From positions 1,356,001-1,420,000 of the forward strand of contig NZ_CP089925.1 of assembly GCF_021284745.1 (NCBI RefSeq): a DNA stretch of 64,000 nt. The letters are read 5' to 3'. The stretch's first letter is position 1. Each line of letters starts with the position of its first letter. Shown here in pieces: positions 19,678 through 28,720 of this stretch. The notes beneath the pieces were generated by a model. It saw nothing but the letters and a program-made list of their open reading frames with translations. It did not search any database and was not told the origin of the DNA. This DNA is from Lysobacter sp. KIS68-7 (GTDB taxonomy: Bacteria; Pseudomonadota; Gammaproteobacteria; Xanthomonadales; Xanthomonadaceae). A program made the translations under genes and the position numbers.

Positions 19678-20357
19678 ACGTGCTTCCCTTCGAAGGCCGG
19701 ACCCACCGCGACGTCGAGCGGCTGCTGCCGTGGTACGTCAACGCGACGCTCGAACCCGGCGAAAGCGAAATGGTCCGCGCGCACCTCGGCGAATGCGCGC
19801 AGTGCCGCGCCGAAGTGGCGACCCTGCGCGGACTGCAGGACGCCGGCGCGCTGGAGGAACCGCACGAGACCGACACCCACGCCTTCGACCGCGACTGGAG
19901 TCGCCTGCGCAATCGCCTCCGCATGCAACGCCATATCGCCGTACGCTCGCCTGTGCAGCGCGTCCGCAGCGGCTGGCGCAACTCGGCGCCGTGGATGCGC
20001 CTCGCGGTCGCCGCACAGTTCGGCGTGGTCGCCGTGCTCGCGGTGATGTTGTTCCGCGGCGAACGCAACGTCGCGCCGAACGACGTCCACACGTATCGCA
20101 CACTGTCCTCGCCCGCGGCGCCGGTCGCCACGGGCGACACCCTGCTCGTCGTGTTCGATCCCCGTCTCACCGATGCGCAAATGCGGGAGCTGCTCGGCGC
20201 AAACCACGCACGCATCGTCGACGGGCCGAACACGGCGGGTGCTTACCTCGTCGCAGCGCCACACGGGCAATCCGAATTCGTGCGCAATGCCTTGCGCGCG
20301 TCGCCCGGCGTGGCGATGGCCGAATCGCTGGCGCCACCGGCGCCGTCGGAGCGCTGA
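19674..20357 (+). CDS. Membrane anti-sigma factor with subtilase-prodomain-like periplasmic domain
   Basis: A 227-residue single-pass protein starting at a GTG that overlaps the sigma stop (GTGA). Residues 10-55 form an anti-sigma zinc-finger helix bundle with the HxxxCxxC ligand set H37, C41, C44 (AHLGECAQC). A membrane helix lies at about 107-126 (MRLAVAAQFGVVAVLAVMLF). The periplasmic residues 155-220 (DTLLVVFDPRLTDAQMRELL ... AYLVAAPHGQSEFVRNALRA ... PGVAMAES) have the beta-alpha-beta-beta-alpha-beta order and spacing of subtilase prodomains/I9 inhibitors. The next gene encodes a subtilase. The anti-sigma role is secure from motif and context; the prodomain resemblance is my reading of the sequence. 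Confidence 0.85.
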   Translation: MNVLPFEGRTHRDVERLLPWYVNATLEPGESEMVRAHLGECAQCRAEVATLRGLQDAGALEEPHETDTHAFDRDWSRLRNRLRMQRHIAVRSPVQRVRSGWRNSAPWMRLAVAAQFGVVAVLAVMLFRGERNVAPNDVHTYRTLSSPAAPVATGDTLLVVFDPRLTDAQMRELLGANHARIVDGPNTAGAYLVAAPHGQSEFVRNALRASPGVAMAESLAPPAPSER

Positions 20358-21617
20358 GTGCGCATCGCGTTCGCCCTCCTGCTCGCGGCCTGCTGGAGCG
20401 TCGCGCAAGCGGCGCCCGCCACGCCTCCCGACGAGTCGCGCCAACTCCTGGTCATGCTGCGCGCACCCGCGGCGCACGATCGTCCCGACGCCGGCTACGT
20501 CGGCGATTATGGCTCCGCTCCTGGCCACGCCGCGCGTGCGCGCACCGCCAAACGCCTCGCCGCCGCACACGGATTGCAACTGCGCACCGACTGGCCGATG
20601 CCGGCACTGGGCGTGGATTGCTACGTGCTCGAAGCATCCTCGCCCGAACAGGCGCAAGGCGCGGTGGCCGAGCTCGCGCGCGATCCGCGCGTCGAATCGG
20701 TGCAGGCGATGCAGGCCTTCGAAGTGCTCGAAGGCGACAACGGCGGCGATCCGCTGTACGCAGCGCAACCCGCGGCCGCCGCATGGAAGCTGCGCGACCT
20801 GCACGCCGTCACGACCGGGCGCGGCGTCACCGTCGCGGTGATCGACAGCGGCGTGTCTGCCTCGCATCCGGACCTGCGCGGCCAGGTCATCGAGTCGCGC
20901 GACTTCGTCGACGACGCGAATGCGAAGCGCGTGGTCTCCGAAGGCCACGGCACCGAAGTCGCCGGCCTCATCGCCGCGCGCGCGGACAACAAGCTCGGCA
21001 TCGCAGGCATCGCGCCCGACGCGAAGCTGCTGGCCTTGCGCGCGTGCTGGCAGGACGCGGCCAACGACCGCGCGCGCTGCAACACGTTCACGCTCGCCAA
21101 GGCGCTGCAGTTCGCCATCGAGCGTCGCGCGCAGGTCGTGAACATGAGCCTGGGCGGGCCGAACGATGTCCTGCTCGGACGCCTCATCAACGTGGCCATG
21201 CAACGCGGCGCGAACGTCGTGGCCGCGGTGGATCCGCGCGCACCCGGTGGCGGTTTTCCGGCCGCGGAACCCGGCGTGATCGCCGTGGCCGGCAGCGAAG
21301 CGCGTGCGTTGCCGTTCCGCAGTTTCTTCGCGCCTGCCGATGGGTTGCCCACCACGCTCGCCGACGGCGGGTGGGGACTGGTGAACGGCAATTCCTTTGC
21401 GGCCGCACAGGTCAGCGGCCTGGTCGCGTTGTTGCGGCAGGTCGCACCACGCCTGTCGCCGTCGCGCGTCGGTGACGCCCTTGCGGCCGGACCTGCGCTA
21501 GGCTCGGCGGCGGTGCGACCCCTGCCGATCGATGCCTGCGCCGCCGTGGCGCGCGCCGGTCCCGGATGCGCCTGCGGATGCAGGCTCGCCGATTCGCGGG
21601 AGACGCCGCGCCACTGA
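20358..21617 (+). CDS. Exported S8-family (subtilisin-like) serine protease
   Basis: A 419-residue protein starting at a GTG directly after the anti-sigma stop. A signal peptide (1-19, AFALLLAACWSVAQA) leads to an I9-like prodomain at about 29-125 and an S8 catalytic domain with D163 (VAVIDSGV), H197 (EGHGTEVAG) and S346 (NGNSFAAAQVSG, in place of the usual GTSMAAP). The segment where subtilases have AAGN with the oxyanion-hole Asn reads VVAAVDPRAPGG here, so that Asn appears absent. The C-terminal 40 residues are Cys-rich (five Cys). Translational coupling implies action on, or reporting to, the sigma/anti-sigma pair. Activity may be reduced. Confidence 0.9.
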   Translation: MRIAFALLLAACWSVAQAAPATPPDESRQLLVMLRAPAAHDRPDAGYVGDYGSAPGHAARARTAKRLAAAHGLQLRTDWPMPALGVDCYVLEASSPEQAQGAVAELARDPRVESVQAMQAFEVLEGDNGGDPLYAAQPAAAAWKLRDLHAVTTGRGVTVAVIDSGVSASHPDLRGQVIESRDFVDDANAKRVVSEGHGTEVAGLIAARADNKLGIAGIAPDAKLLALRACWQDAANDRARCNTFTLAKALQFAIERRAQVVNMSLGGPNDVLLGRLINVAMQRGANVVAAVDPRAPGGGFPAAEPGVIAVAGSEARALPFRSFFAPADGLPTTLADGGWGLVNGNSFAAAQVSGLVALLRQVAPRLSPSRVGDALAAGPALGSAAVRPLPIDACAAVARAGPGCACGCRLADSRETPRH

Positions 21618-21626
21618 GAGCGCGCG

Positions 21627-22412
21627 GTGCGTCATGCAGGACAGCAACGCCAGCGAAGGCGGGGTGCGCGGCGCGCGATCGTCGCGGCCTGCGCGCTCGC
21701 CTGCGCTTGCGCGGCGCATGCGCAGGTCTCGGGCAGCCTCGGTGTCGTGTCGGATTACCGCTATCGCGGCTATTCGCTGAGCGACGGCGATCCTGCGTTG
21801 CAGGCCAGCATTGCCTACGACGCGGACAGCGGACTCTATGGCGGGCTCTTCGCTTCCACCGTGCGCGACGCCGGCGAGGCAGGCGTGCAGCTGGTGCCCT
21901 ACATCGGCTTCGCCAGGCGCGATGCGCAGGGCCGTAGCTGGGATGTCGGCGCGCGCTGGTCGCACTTCACCACCGACGACGCCTGGAACTACGCGGAGCT
22001 GCATGCAGGCGTGACCTTGCGCCGCGTCGCGTTGCGCGTGCATTACGCACCGGACTATTTCGGCCAGGTGTCCGACCTCTACGCCGAAGCCGACGGCAGC
22101 GTGCGCGTGCGCGAACGCCTGCGCGTGCTCTGGCATGTCGGCGTGTCGCACAGCGGCAGCCCCGATCGCCCCGTCTACGCGCAGGGCCCCGATCCGTATC
22201 CCGACAACGGGTATTCCAACGGCCGCTACGCCAACCAGGGCACGGACCGCACGCGCATCGACCTGCGGACCGGGCTGGCCTTCGAGACGAAGGTCTGCGA
22301 TGTGCAGCTGACCTGGCAGTACGTCGACGACGGCGACGCTTCGCCCTACGCCGCCCCCTGGGATCCGAACGACCGCGCCGGCTGGGTCCTGGGGTGCGCG
22401 AAACACTGGTAA
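21627..22412 (+). CDS. Gcw_chp/TIGR02001-type outer-membrane protein
   Basis: A 261-residue protein starting at GTG. After an Arg-rich N-terminus and a signal peptide (RAIVAACALACACAAHAQ), the mature chain begins VSGSLGVVSDYRYRGYSLSD, the hallmark of the TIGR02001 family, and continues as alternating hydrophobic/hydrophilic beta strands (YAELHAGVTLRRVALRVHYA) like a small beta-barrel. It ends with a terminal strand containing Trp (WVLGCAKHW). Function unknown; probably outer membrane. It lies 9 nt after the S8 protease and should be the last gene of the ECF operon. Confidence 0.85.
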   Translation: MRHAGQQRQRRRGARRAIVAACALACACAAHAQVSGSLGVVSDYRYRGYSLSDGDPALQASIAYDADSGLYGGLFASTVRDAGEAGVQLVPYIGFARRDAQGRSWDVGARWSHFTTDDAWNYAELHAGVTLRRVALRVHYAPDYFGQVSDLYAEADGSVRVRERLRVLWHVGVSHSGSPDRPVYAQGPDPYPDNGYSNGRYANQGTDRTRIDLRTGLAFETKVCDVQLTWQYVDDGDASPYAAPWDPNDRAGWVLGCAKHW

Positions 22413-22473
22413 CCCCATTCATTGTGCGCAATGCGCCCGCAAAAACGGCCTTCCTGTACCCGCGCGTTTTATT

Positions 22474-22583
22474 TTGCAGTGCAGCGTGCAATCGCAATAA
22501 CGATTCCTTCACGATCAACGCGCATCCCGACGTGGGGGAGGGAGCAGGCCCGCAACCGGTTCGTCCGGGGCGGGCTTTTTATT
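22474..22583 (+). other. Intergenic region with terminator; possible short transcript before glnE
   Basis: The 181-nt gap before glnE holds a terminator: GCCCGC (22548-22553) pairs with GCGGGC (22570-22575), an inner CCGG/CCGG stem extends it, and TTTTTATTT follows. TTGCAG (22474-22479) and AATAAC (22496-22501), 16 nt apart, could be a promoter for a roughly 75-nt RNA. It may instead simply end the ECF operon. No coding frame is evident. Confidence 0.4.
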
Positions 22584-22593
22584 TGTCGATGCG

Positions 22594-25371
22594 ATGATGG
22601 GTGCGATGACGGACTCCGCCGACGCCTACATCGCACGCCAGCTCGACCGCCTGCGTGCCGTCCTGCCCACGCCCTGGGCCCCCGAAGCCGAACCCCACGT
22701 GCGCGCGTTCGTGCTCGCGAGCGATTTCGGCACCGACACCGTGTTGCGCCAGCCGAGCTTGCTCGATGCGCTGATCGGTGGCGCCGCGCTGGCGCAGCCG
22801 GAATTGTCGAGCGAATCGCGCGCCGATTGGGGCGCAATGCTGCGTCGCCATCGCGCGGCGGCCTCCACGCGCCTGGTGTGGCGCGACGTGGCGGGACTCG
22901 ACGATGTCGACGCCACGCTCGCGGGCAGCACCGCTTTGGCCGAGCATTGCCTGCAACTCGCGCTCGATGCGCTCGAAGTCGAATTCGCCCAGCGCTTCGG
23001 CGTCGTGCGCGCCGCAGACCAGACCGTGCAGCGCCTGGTCGTGTTCGGCCTCGGCAAGCTGGGCGGCGGCGAACTGAACTTCTCCTCCGACGTCGACCTG
23101 GTCTACGGCTACGCGCACGACGGCGAAAGCGACGGCGCGCGTGCGTTGGCCGCGGAAGACTACTTCGCGCGATTGGGCCAGCAGCTCGCGCGCCTGCTCG
23201 ACGAGGTCACCGCGGACGGCTTCTGCCACCGCGTGGACCTGCGCCTGCGTCCCTTCGGCAACGCGGGCCGCGTGGCGATGCCCTTCGCGGCGATGGAGTC
23301 CTACTTCCAGCGCGAAGGCCGCGACTGGGAACGCTATGCGTGGCAGAAGGCGCGGCCCGTGGCAGGCGACGCCGCGGCCGGCCATCGCTTCCTCGAAACG
23401 CTGCGGCCCTTCATCTATCGACGCTACCTGGATTACGGCGCGCTGGATGGGCTGCGGGAAATGAAGGCGGCGATCGCGGCGGAAGTCGCGCGCAAGGAAC
23501 TCGCCGACGACATCAAGCGCGGCCCCGGTGGCATCCGCGAAATCGAGTTCCTCGTGCAGGCGCTGCAGTTGATCCGCGGCGGCCGCGAGCCGTCGCTGCG
23601 CGAGCGTCGCCTGTTGCTGGCCTTGTCGGCGTTGGTGGCGGCGGGGCAGGTGTCGGACGGCGCAGGCCTTGCGCTCGCCGATGCCTATCGCTTCCTGCGT
23701 CGGCTCGAAAATCGACTGCAGATGCTGCGCGATGCACAAACGCATGCGCTGCCGACCGGCGACCTGGATCGCCTGCGCATCGCGCGTGGCCTGGGATACG
23801 AGGACTGGACGGGTTTGCGCGAGGTGCTCGACGAACACCGCATGCGCGTGGCCACGGAATTCGAAGCCCTGCTTGCACCGCGCGGCCGCAGCGCGGCGCC
23901 CAGCGACCTGGCGACGTACTGGCGCGCGCTGCCCGACGCGGGCGACGCACGCGTGCTGGAGGAGGCGGGCTTCCGAGATACCGAGACGCTCGACGGAAGC
24001 CTGCGGGATTTCGCGCGCGCACCGGGCGTGCGCACGCTGTCGGATGCCACCCGCGCGCGACTGGATCGCGTGCTGCCGGCCTTGCTCGCCTCCGCGGCGC
24101 GCTCTTCGCAACCGGATGCGGCCTTGCGTCGCGTGCTGCCGTTGCTGCACACCTTGCTGCGTCGCGCGAGCTATCTCGCCTTGCTCGACGAACAGCCTGC
24201 CGCGCTGGCGCGCCTGGTCGATGTGGTTTCGGGAAGCGCGCTGCTCGCCGAACGCATCGCCGCGCATCCGCTGCTGCTCGACGAATTGCTGGATCGTCGT
24301 TCGAACGAGGCCTTGCCCGGTCGCGAAGCGCTCATGGCCGCCTGCGCAGAAACGTTGCGCGAAGACGACGCCGAAGCCGTGCTGATGGCCCTCAATGAAG
24401 TGCGCCAGGCCCTGAGCTTCCGCATCGCGCTGGCGACGCTGGACGCGCGCCAGCCTGCGCAGGAAAGTGCGCGGCAACTCGCCTGGTTGGCCGATGGCGT
24501 GGTCGCCGTCGTGCTTGCGCTCGCACGGCGCGAGATCGAACGCGCCCACGGCTCTCTTCCGGGGTCGCGCTTCGCGGTGCTGGGTTACGGCAGCCTCGGC
24601 GGCGAGGAACTCGGTTTTGGTTCCGACCTCGACCTCGTGTTCCTCTACGACGCCGCGACGGATGCGCATTCGGATGGTGCGCGCTCGCTGGATGCCTCGC
24701 GCTGGTTCGCGCGCCTGGCGCAGAAAATCGTGGCGCTGTTGGGAACGGTGACAGGTGCGGGCCGTTTGTACGATGTCGATGTGCGCCTGCGTCCGGACGG
24801 TGCGAAGGGCTTGCTGGTGTCGAACCTGGCGAGCTTCGCGGATTACCAGCGCGAGCGCGCGTGGACCTGGGAGCACCAGGCGCTCGTGCGTGCCCGCGGC
24901 GTCGCCGGCGACAACGCGCTGCTGTCGGAGTTCGAACGCGTCCGTGCGCAAACACTCGGCCGCACGCGCGATCCGGCGACCTTGCGCAAGGACGTGGTGC
25001 AGATGCGCCAACGCATGCGCGCCGAACTCGATCGCACCGATGCCGCGCGCTTCGACCTCAAGCAGGGCGAAGGCGGGCTCGTCGACCTGGAGTTCCTGCT
25101 GCAGTGGTGCGTGCTCGACCGCGCGGCGAGCGCGCCGGCGTGGCTGGAACCGCGCGATACAGCGGGCCTGCTGCGCCTGGCGTGCGACGACGGCGTGCTC
25201 GATGCGGCGCGCTGCGCGACGCTGACCTTCGCGCATGCCACGCTGCTCGATGCAGGCTTGCGTTGCACGCTGGATCGCCGCCCGCGCATCACCTCCGAAA
25301 CCGAAGCGATCGCGTCGGCGCGCGATGCAATCCGCGGCGCGACGGCCGCGGCGGGCCTGGCCTTCGCCTAG
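22594..25371 (+). CDS. glnE: Bifunctional glutamine synthetase adenylyltransferase/deadenylase
   Basis: GlnE adenylylates glutamine synthetase under nitrogen excess and removes AMP under nitrogen limitation, responding to PII. The 925-residue product has two nucleotidyltransferase domains in the family order: N-terminal deadenylase around residues 150-330 ([50 protein letters not shown]) and C-terminal adenylylase around 660-830 ([45 protein letters not shown]). Start could be 22594, 22597 or 22606. It converges with the ELM1-like gene, stops overlapping by 4 nt. Confidence 0.96.
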   Translation: MMGAMTDSADAYIARQLDRLRAVLPTPWAPEAEPHVRAFVLASDFGTDTVLRQPSLLDALIGGAALAQPELSSESRADWGAMLRRHRAAASTRLVWRDVAGLDDVDATLAGSTALAEHCLQLALDALEVEFAQRFGVVRAADQTVQRLVVFGLGKLGGGELNFSSDVDLVYGYAHDGESDGARALAAEDYFARLGQQLARLLDEVTADGFCHRVDLRLRPFGNAGRVAMPFAAMESYFQREGRDWERYAWQKARPVAGDAAAGHRFLETLRPFIYRRYLDYGALDGLREMKAAIAAEVARKELADDIKRGPGGIREIEFLVQALQLIRGGREPSLRERRLLLALSALVAAGQVSDGAGLALADAYRFLRRLENRLQMLRDAQTHALPTGDLDRLRIARGLGYEDWTGLREVLDEHRMRVATEFEALLAPRGRSAAPSDLATYWRALPDAGDARVLEEAGFRDTETLDGSLRDFARAPGVRTLSDATRARLDRVLPALLASAARSSQPDAALRRVLPLLHTLLRRASYLALLDEQPAALARLVDVVSGSALLAERIAAHPLLLDELLDRRSNEALPGREALMAACAETLREDDAEAVLMALNEVRQALSFRIALATLDARQPAQESARQLAWLADGVVAVVLALARREIERAHGSLPGSRFAVLGYGSLGGEELGFGSDLDLVFLYDAATDAHSDGARSLDASRWFARLAQKIVALLGTVTGAGRLYDVDVRLRPDGAKGLLVSNLASFADYQRERAWTWEHQALVRARGVAGDNALLSEFERVRAQTLGRTRDPATLRKDVVQMRQRMRAELDRTDAARFDLKQGEGGLVDLEFLLQWCVLDRAASAPAWLEPRDTAGLLRLACDDGVLDAARCATLTFAHATLLDAGLRCTLDRRPRITSETEAIASARDAIRGATAAAGLAFA

Positions 25372-26378
25372 CGGCGCATCCCGAGGCGCGTGCGCACTTC
25401 GGCGGCGACACGTTGCGTTTCGCGAAGCGGTTCCACCGGATACGCGGCCAGCGCGTCGTCGAATGCGCGCACGCGTCCGCGCGACTGCAGCGCGGCATGG
25501 AAGCGTTGCAAACGTCCCTGCGTGGTGTCGCCGCCGAGCACGAACACCGGCGCACGCGTCGCGCAGGCTTCGCTGAGCATGTTCACCGAATCGGGCGTGC
25601 AGACGATGCGGTCCGCCCACGCGAGCATGCCGGCGTAGGGGTTGTCGCTGTCGTCGCCGCCTGGCGTGGTCGGGGCGAACCAGCGCAGGCCCGGCACGTT
25701 GCCGCAGGCCTGCTTCAAGGTGGCGGCCCAGTCGGCCGGCGTGCGACGCGACGTGGTCGCCAGCAGGCTGCCGCGTTCATCGCCCACGCGCGCGGCCAAA
25801 CGTTGCAAGTCGCGCGCGAGCGCGGCGGTGTCGTAGCTCGCGTGCGACGTCGGGCCGCCGAGCAACAAGGTCGTGCGCGGCGCGGCGAGCGGCGAGAGGA
25901 TCGAAAAATCGCTGCGCGCCTGTGCAAGCCACAAATCGTCCACGCCATGCAGGCTGCCGATGAGCGTGATCACGTTCGCGCCCGATAGCCCGTCGTGCTC
26001 CGGCGCGACCACCACATCCCAGGATTCGGGCGGCAAGCGCGGATCGAGGATCTGCACCACGCGCGCGCCGCGCACGCGCAGCAGGCGCGTGGCGAGCGCC
26101 GCCTGACGGCCGCAGCCGATCGCGATGCGCGGTGGCGTGGACAAGGCACGCGCGAACTCGGGGCCGAACGCGCTCTCGGTGGCGGGCCAGGTGCGTGGTG
26201 CCACCCAGCGCCAGGGGGCGCGCGGGGCGAGCACGAGATCGCGCGCAGCGGGCAGGCCCATGGCCGCGGCAAGGGCACGCGCCTGGCGCACGTTGCCGGC
26301 GTGACCGTCGCTCAGGGTCCAGCATTCGTCGGCATGCGCCGCGCGTTCGCTTTGTCCCTTGGAGGCGGGCTGTTCCAT
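25368..26378 (-). CDS. ELM1/GtrOC1-family (DUF1022-like) protein
   Basis: A 336-residue protein with features of the mitochondrial fission ELM1-like family, a GT-B-like fold of unknown reaction in bacteria: N-terminal [19 protein letters not shown], the core [59 protein letters not shown], and the late block [20 protein letters not shown], which resembles the donor-site region of glycosyltransferases. Start at 26378 matches the family; longer extensions are Arg-rich. In many proteobacteria relatives sit near LPS genes, and an LPS block lies 2.3 kb away, but no reaction can be assigned. Confidence 0.8.
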   Translation of the reverse strand: MEQPASKGQSERAAHADECWTLSDGHAGNVRQARALAAAMGLPAARDLVLAPRAPWRWVAPRTWPATESAFGPEFARALSTPPRIAIGCGRQAALATRLLRVRGARVVQILDPRLPPESWDVVVAPEHDGLSGANVITLIGSLHGVDDLWLAQARSDFSILSPLAAPRTTLLLGGPTSHASYDTAALARDLQRLAARVGDERGSLLATTSRRTPADWAATLKQACGNVPGLRWFAPTTPGGDDSDNPYAGMLAWADRIVCTPDSVNMLSEACATRAPVFVLGGDTTQGRLQRFHAALQSRGRVRAFDDALAAYPVEPLRETQRVAAEVRTRLGMRR

Positions 26379-26480
26379 CGCTGCGGCCGATCCGTTCCGG
26401 TCGCGGTCTCGGCCGCTTGACGCGCGACACTCTACACTGCGCGTCTTCCACCGACTGCGCACCACGGCACGGACCCGTTC

Positions 26481-27080
26481 ATGGACCCCTTCAAGCCCAC
26501 GCTTCCCGACGCATCGCTCGACCAGTTGTTCCGCCAGGCCCGCACTTACAACCGCTTCACGGGCGAGGTCGACGACGCGACGCTGCATGCGCTGTACGAC
26601 CTGCTGAAGTGGGGCCCGACCACCTCCAACAGCTGCCCGGCCCGTTTCGTCTTCGTGCGTTCGCCCGAAGCCAAGGCCAAGCTGGGCCCCGCGCTCGACG
26701 AGGGCAATTACAAGAAGACGATGGCCGCGCCGTGCACGGCGATCATCGCCTACGACGTCGCGTTCTACGAAAAGGTGCCGGTGCTGTTCCCGCATACCGA
26801 CGCGCGCGGCTGGTTCGACACCAAGCCCGCCGAGGACCTGCGCACGATCGCGCTGCGCAACGGCAGCCTGCAGGGCGCCTACCTGCTGCTCGCCGCGCGC
26901 GCGATCGGCCTGGACTGCGGCCCGATGTCCGGCTTCAACAACGCGATGGTGGACGAGGCCTTCTTCCCCGGCACCAGCTGGCGCTCCAACTTCATCTGCA
27001 ACCTGGGCAAGGGCGATCCGTCGTCGATCTTCCCGCGCTCGCCGCGGCTGGGCTTCGACGAAGCCTGTCGCATCGATTGA
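26481..27080 (+). CDS. RutE/HadB-like nitroreductase (malonic semialdehyde reductase type)
   Basis: A 199-residue FMN-dependent nitroreductase-fold protein. The family pattern appears throughout: [38 protein letters not shown] with the FMN-contacting Ser/Asn, [38 protein letters not shown] and [20 protein letters not shown]. RutE reduces malonic semialdehyde in pyrimidine degradation; no other rut genes are in the window, so the physiological substrate is uncertain and rutE is not assigned. It is a single gene, followed 43 nt later by the yceI-pirin pair. Confidence 0.88.
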   Translation: MDPFKPTLPDASLDQLFRQARTYNRFTGEVDDATLHALYDLLKWGPTTSNSCPARFVFVRSPEAKAKLGPALDEGNYKKTMAAPCTAIIAYDVAFYEKVPVLFPHTDARGWFDTKPAEDLRTIALRNGSLQGAYLLLAARAIGLDCGPMSGFNNAMVDEAFFPGTSWRSNFICNLGKGDPSSIFPRSPRLGFDEACRID

Positions 27081-27123
27081 ACGCTTCGCCCCGTACCTTC
27101 CTCTCCCCAACGAAGGATTCCGC

Positions 27124-27714
27124 ATGAATCGCTGCAAGCTGCTCGCCGCTTCGCTCCTGCTCGCCCTCGGTTCCGCCGGTGCCGCGCAGGCCGCGCCGAA
27201 CACCTACAAGATGGACCCGAACCACACCATCGTCCTGGTCAGCTGGGATCATTTCGGCTACTCGCACCCCGTGGCCAACTTCGGCCAGGCCGACGGCACG
27301 CTGGTGTACGACGCGGACAACGTGGGCGCCTCGAGCGTGAACGTGACGCTGCCGATGTCGGGCCTGGATGCGCTCGTGCCCGACCTCACCGACGACCTGC
27401 GCAGCGAAGCGTTCTTCGATGCCGCCAAGTTCCCGAACGCCACCTTCAAGAGCACGAAGGTCGAGAAGGCAGGCGAGGGCAAGCTGAAAGTGACGGGCGA
27501 CCTCACCATCCGCGACCAGACCAAGCCGGTCGTGCTCGATGTCACGCTCAACAAGATGGGCGAAGGCCGCAACGGCGCGCCGAAGATCGGGTTCAGCGCG
27601 ACCACGACGATCAAGCGCAGCGAGTTCGGCGTCGTGAAGTTCCTGCCGAACGTCGCCGATGAAGTCGACGTGCGCATCAGCACCGAAGCAACGGTGCCGA
27701 AGGCGGCGAAATGA
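27124..27714 (+). CDS. YceI-family periplasmic lipid-binding protein
   Basis: A 196-residue exported protein with a signal peptide (CKLLAASLLLALGSAGAAQA, residues 4-23) and a YceI lipocalin-like fold: NTYKMDPNHTIVLVSWDHFG, the NVTLPMSGLDALVP segment, LRSEAFFDAAKFPNATFKST and TTTIKRSEFGVVKF. YceI proteins bind polyisoprenoid lipids in the periplasm. AAGGA lies 8 nt before the ATG. Its last codons overlap the next gene (ATGA), so the two are translationally coupled. Confidence 0.95.
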   Translation: MNRCKLLAASLLLALGSAGAAQAAPNTYKMDPNHTIVLVSWDHFGYSHPVANFGQADGTLVYDADNVGASSVNVTLPMSGLDALVPDLTDDLRSEAFFDAAKFPNATFKSTKVEKAGEGKLKVTGDLTIRDQTKPVVLDVTLNKMGEGRNGAPKIGFSATTTIKRSEFGVVKFLPNVADEVDVRISTEATVPKAAK

Positions 27715-28421
27715 TCGTCGCGCGGCCCGCCGGCGAACGCGGCAAGGCGAACTTCGGTTGGCTGGACAGCCAGCACACGTTTTCGTTCGGCCAGTTCCAC
27801 GACCCCAGGTGGATGGGGTTCGGTCCGCTGCGCGTGATCAACGAAGATCGCGTGGCGCCGCGCGGCGGGTTCCCGCCGCACCGCCACGCCAACATGGAAA
27901 TCATCAGCTACGTGTTGTCCGGTGCGCTCGCGCACCGCGACGACACCGGCAGCGAAGGCGTGCTGCGCCCGGGCGAAGTCCAGTGGATGAGCGCCGGGCA
28001 CGGGATCGAGCACAGCGAGTTCAACGGTTCGGATAAAGAACCGGTGCATTTCCTGCAGATCTGGATCCAGCCCGATCGCCTCAACGCGCAACCGGCGTAC
28101 GTGCAGCGCGCGTTCGATCCGGCGGCGCGGCAGGGCAAGTGGGCCACGCTCCTCTCGCCCGACGGCGCGGACGGCACCATCGCGATCCGTCAGCAGGCCT
28201 GGATGCGCGGCGTGCGCCTGGCACAAGGCGAGGCGGTCGAGCTTGCGCTGGATCCGGCGCGCCGCTACTGGCTGCACGTGGCGCAGGGCGAAGTGAGCCT
28301 GGATGGCCACCCGCTCTCCGCCGGCGATGCCCTGGGCCTGGTGGACGAGGGCGGCGTGCGTTCGCTCGCCGGCCGCGGGACCGGCGTTGCGGATGTGCTG
28401 GTGTTCGACCTGCCCGAGTAA
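27711..28421 (+). CDS. Pirin-family protein
   Basis: A 236-residue bicupin. The metal-binding N-cupin shows FPPHRHANMEIISYVLSG and GEVQWMSAGHGIEHSEFN, matching the pirin His/His/His/Glu site, and the chain ends with a second cupin without clear metal ligands. Bacterial pirins include quercetinases and redox sensors; substrate unknown here. The ATG overlaps the yceI stop. A short terminator-like region is absent before the next gene. Confidence 0.93.
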   Translation: MIVARPAGERGKANFGWLDSQHTFSFGQFHDPRWMGFGPLRVINEDRVAPRGGFPPHRHANMEIISYVLSGALAHRDDTGSEGVLRPGEVQWMSAGHGIEHSEFNGSDKEPVHFLQIWIQPDRLNAQPAYVQRAFDPAARQGKWATLLSPDGADGTIAIRQQAWMRGVRLAQGEAVELALDPARRYWLHVAQGEVSLDGHPLSAGDALGLVDEGGVRSLAGRGTGVADVLVFDLPE

Positions 28422-28491
28422 GCGGGCCTGACGCCTCGTTCCGCGGGGCGGCTGCTAAACTCGCGGCCCCGTGTACGAGCAAGATTGCGCC

Positions 28492-28695
28492 ATGGCCGAC
28501 CCCCGTCCCACCGCCGCCGCGCCCGCCAATGCGCAGCAACGCTACGAGGTCCGCCGCGCCGACCTGCCGTTGAGTTGCCCGCTGCCGTCGATGGCGCTGT
28601 GGAATTCGCATCCGCGCGTGTACCTGCCGATCGAAGCAGAGGGCGGCGAGAGCCAGTGCCCTTACTGCGGCGCGCATTTCTTCCTGGTCGACTGA
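28492..28695 (+). CDS. Small zinc-finger protein (zf-CHCC type)
   Basis: A 67-residue protein with CPLPSMALWNSHPRVYLPIE and QCPYCGAHFFLVD, the CxxC-containing pattern of zf-CHCC proteins related to the NDUFS6 zinc subunit of complex I. Bacterial versions are orphan genes of unknown role. An in-frame GTG at 28471 could extend it by seven residues; TAAACT (28456-28461) lies 9 nt before that GTG, so transcription probably starts right there. Confidence 0.85.
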   Translation: MADPRPTAAAPANAQQRYEVRRADLPLSCPLPSMALWNSHPRVYLPIEAEGGESQCPYCGAHFFLVD

Positions 28696-28720
28696 CGCGC
28701 GCGACCAGGCCACCTCCGCG

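Noticed and set aside
22579..25620. A minus-strand open frame of about 1000 codons across glnE
   Set aside because: It is antisense to glnE, which has complete motifs; the product is Arg/Gln-rich noise.
26481..27080. Assignment as true RutE
   Set aside because: The fold matches but no other rut genes are nearby, so only the family was named.
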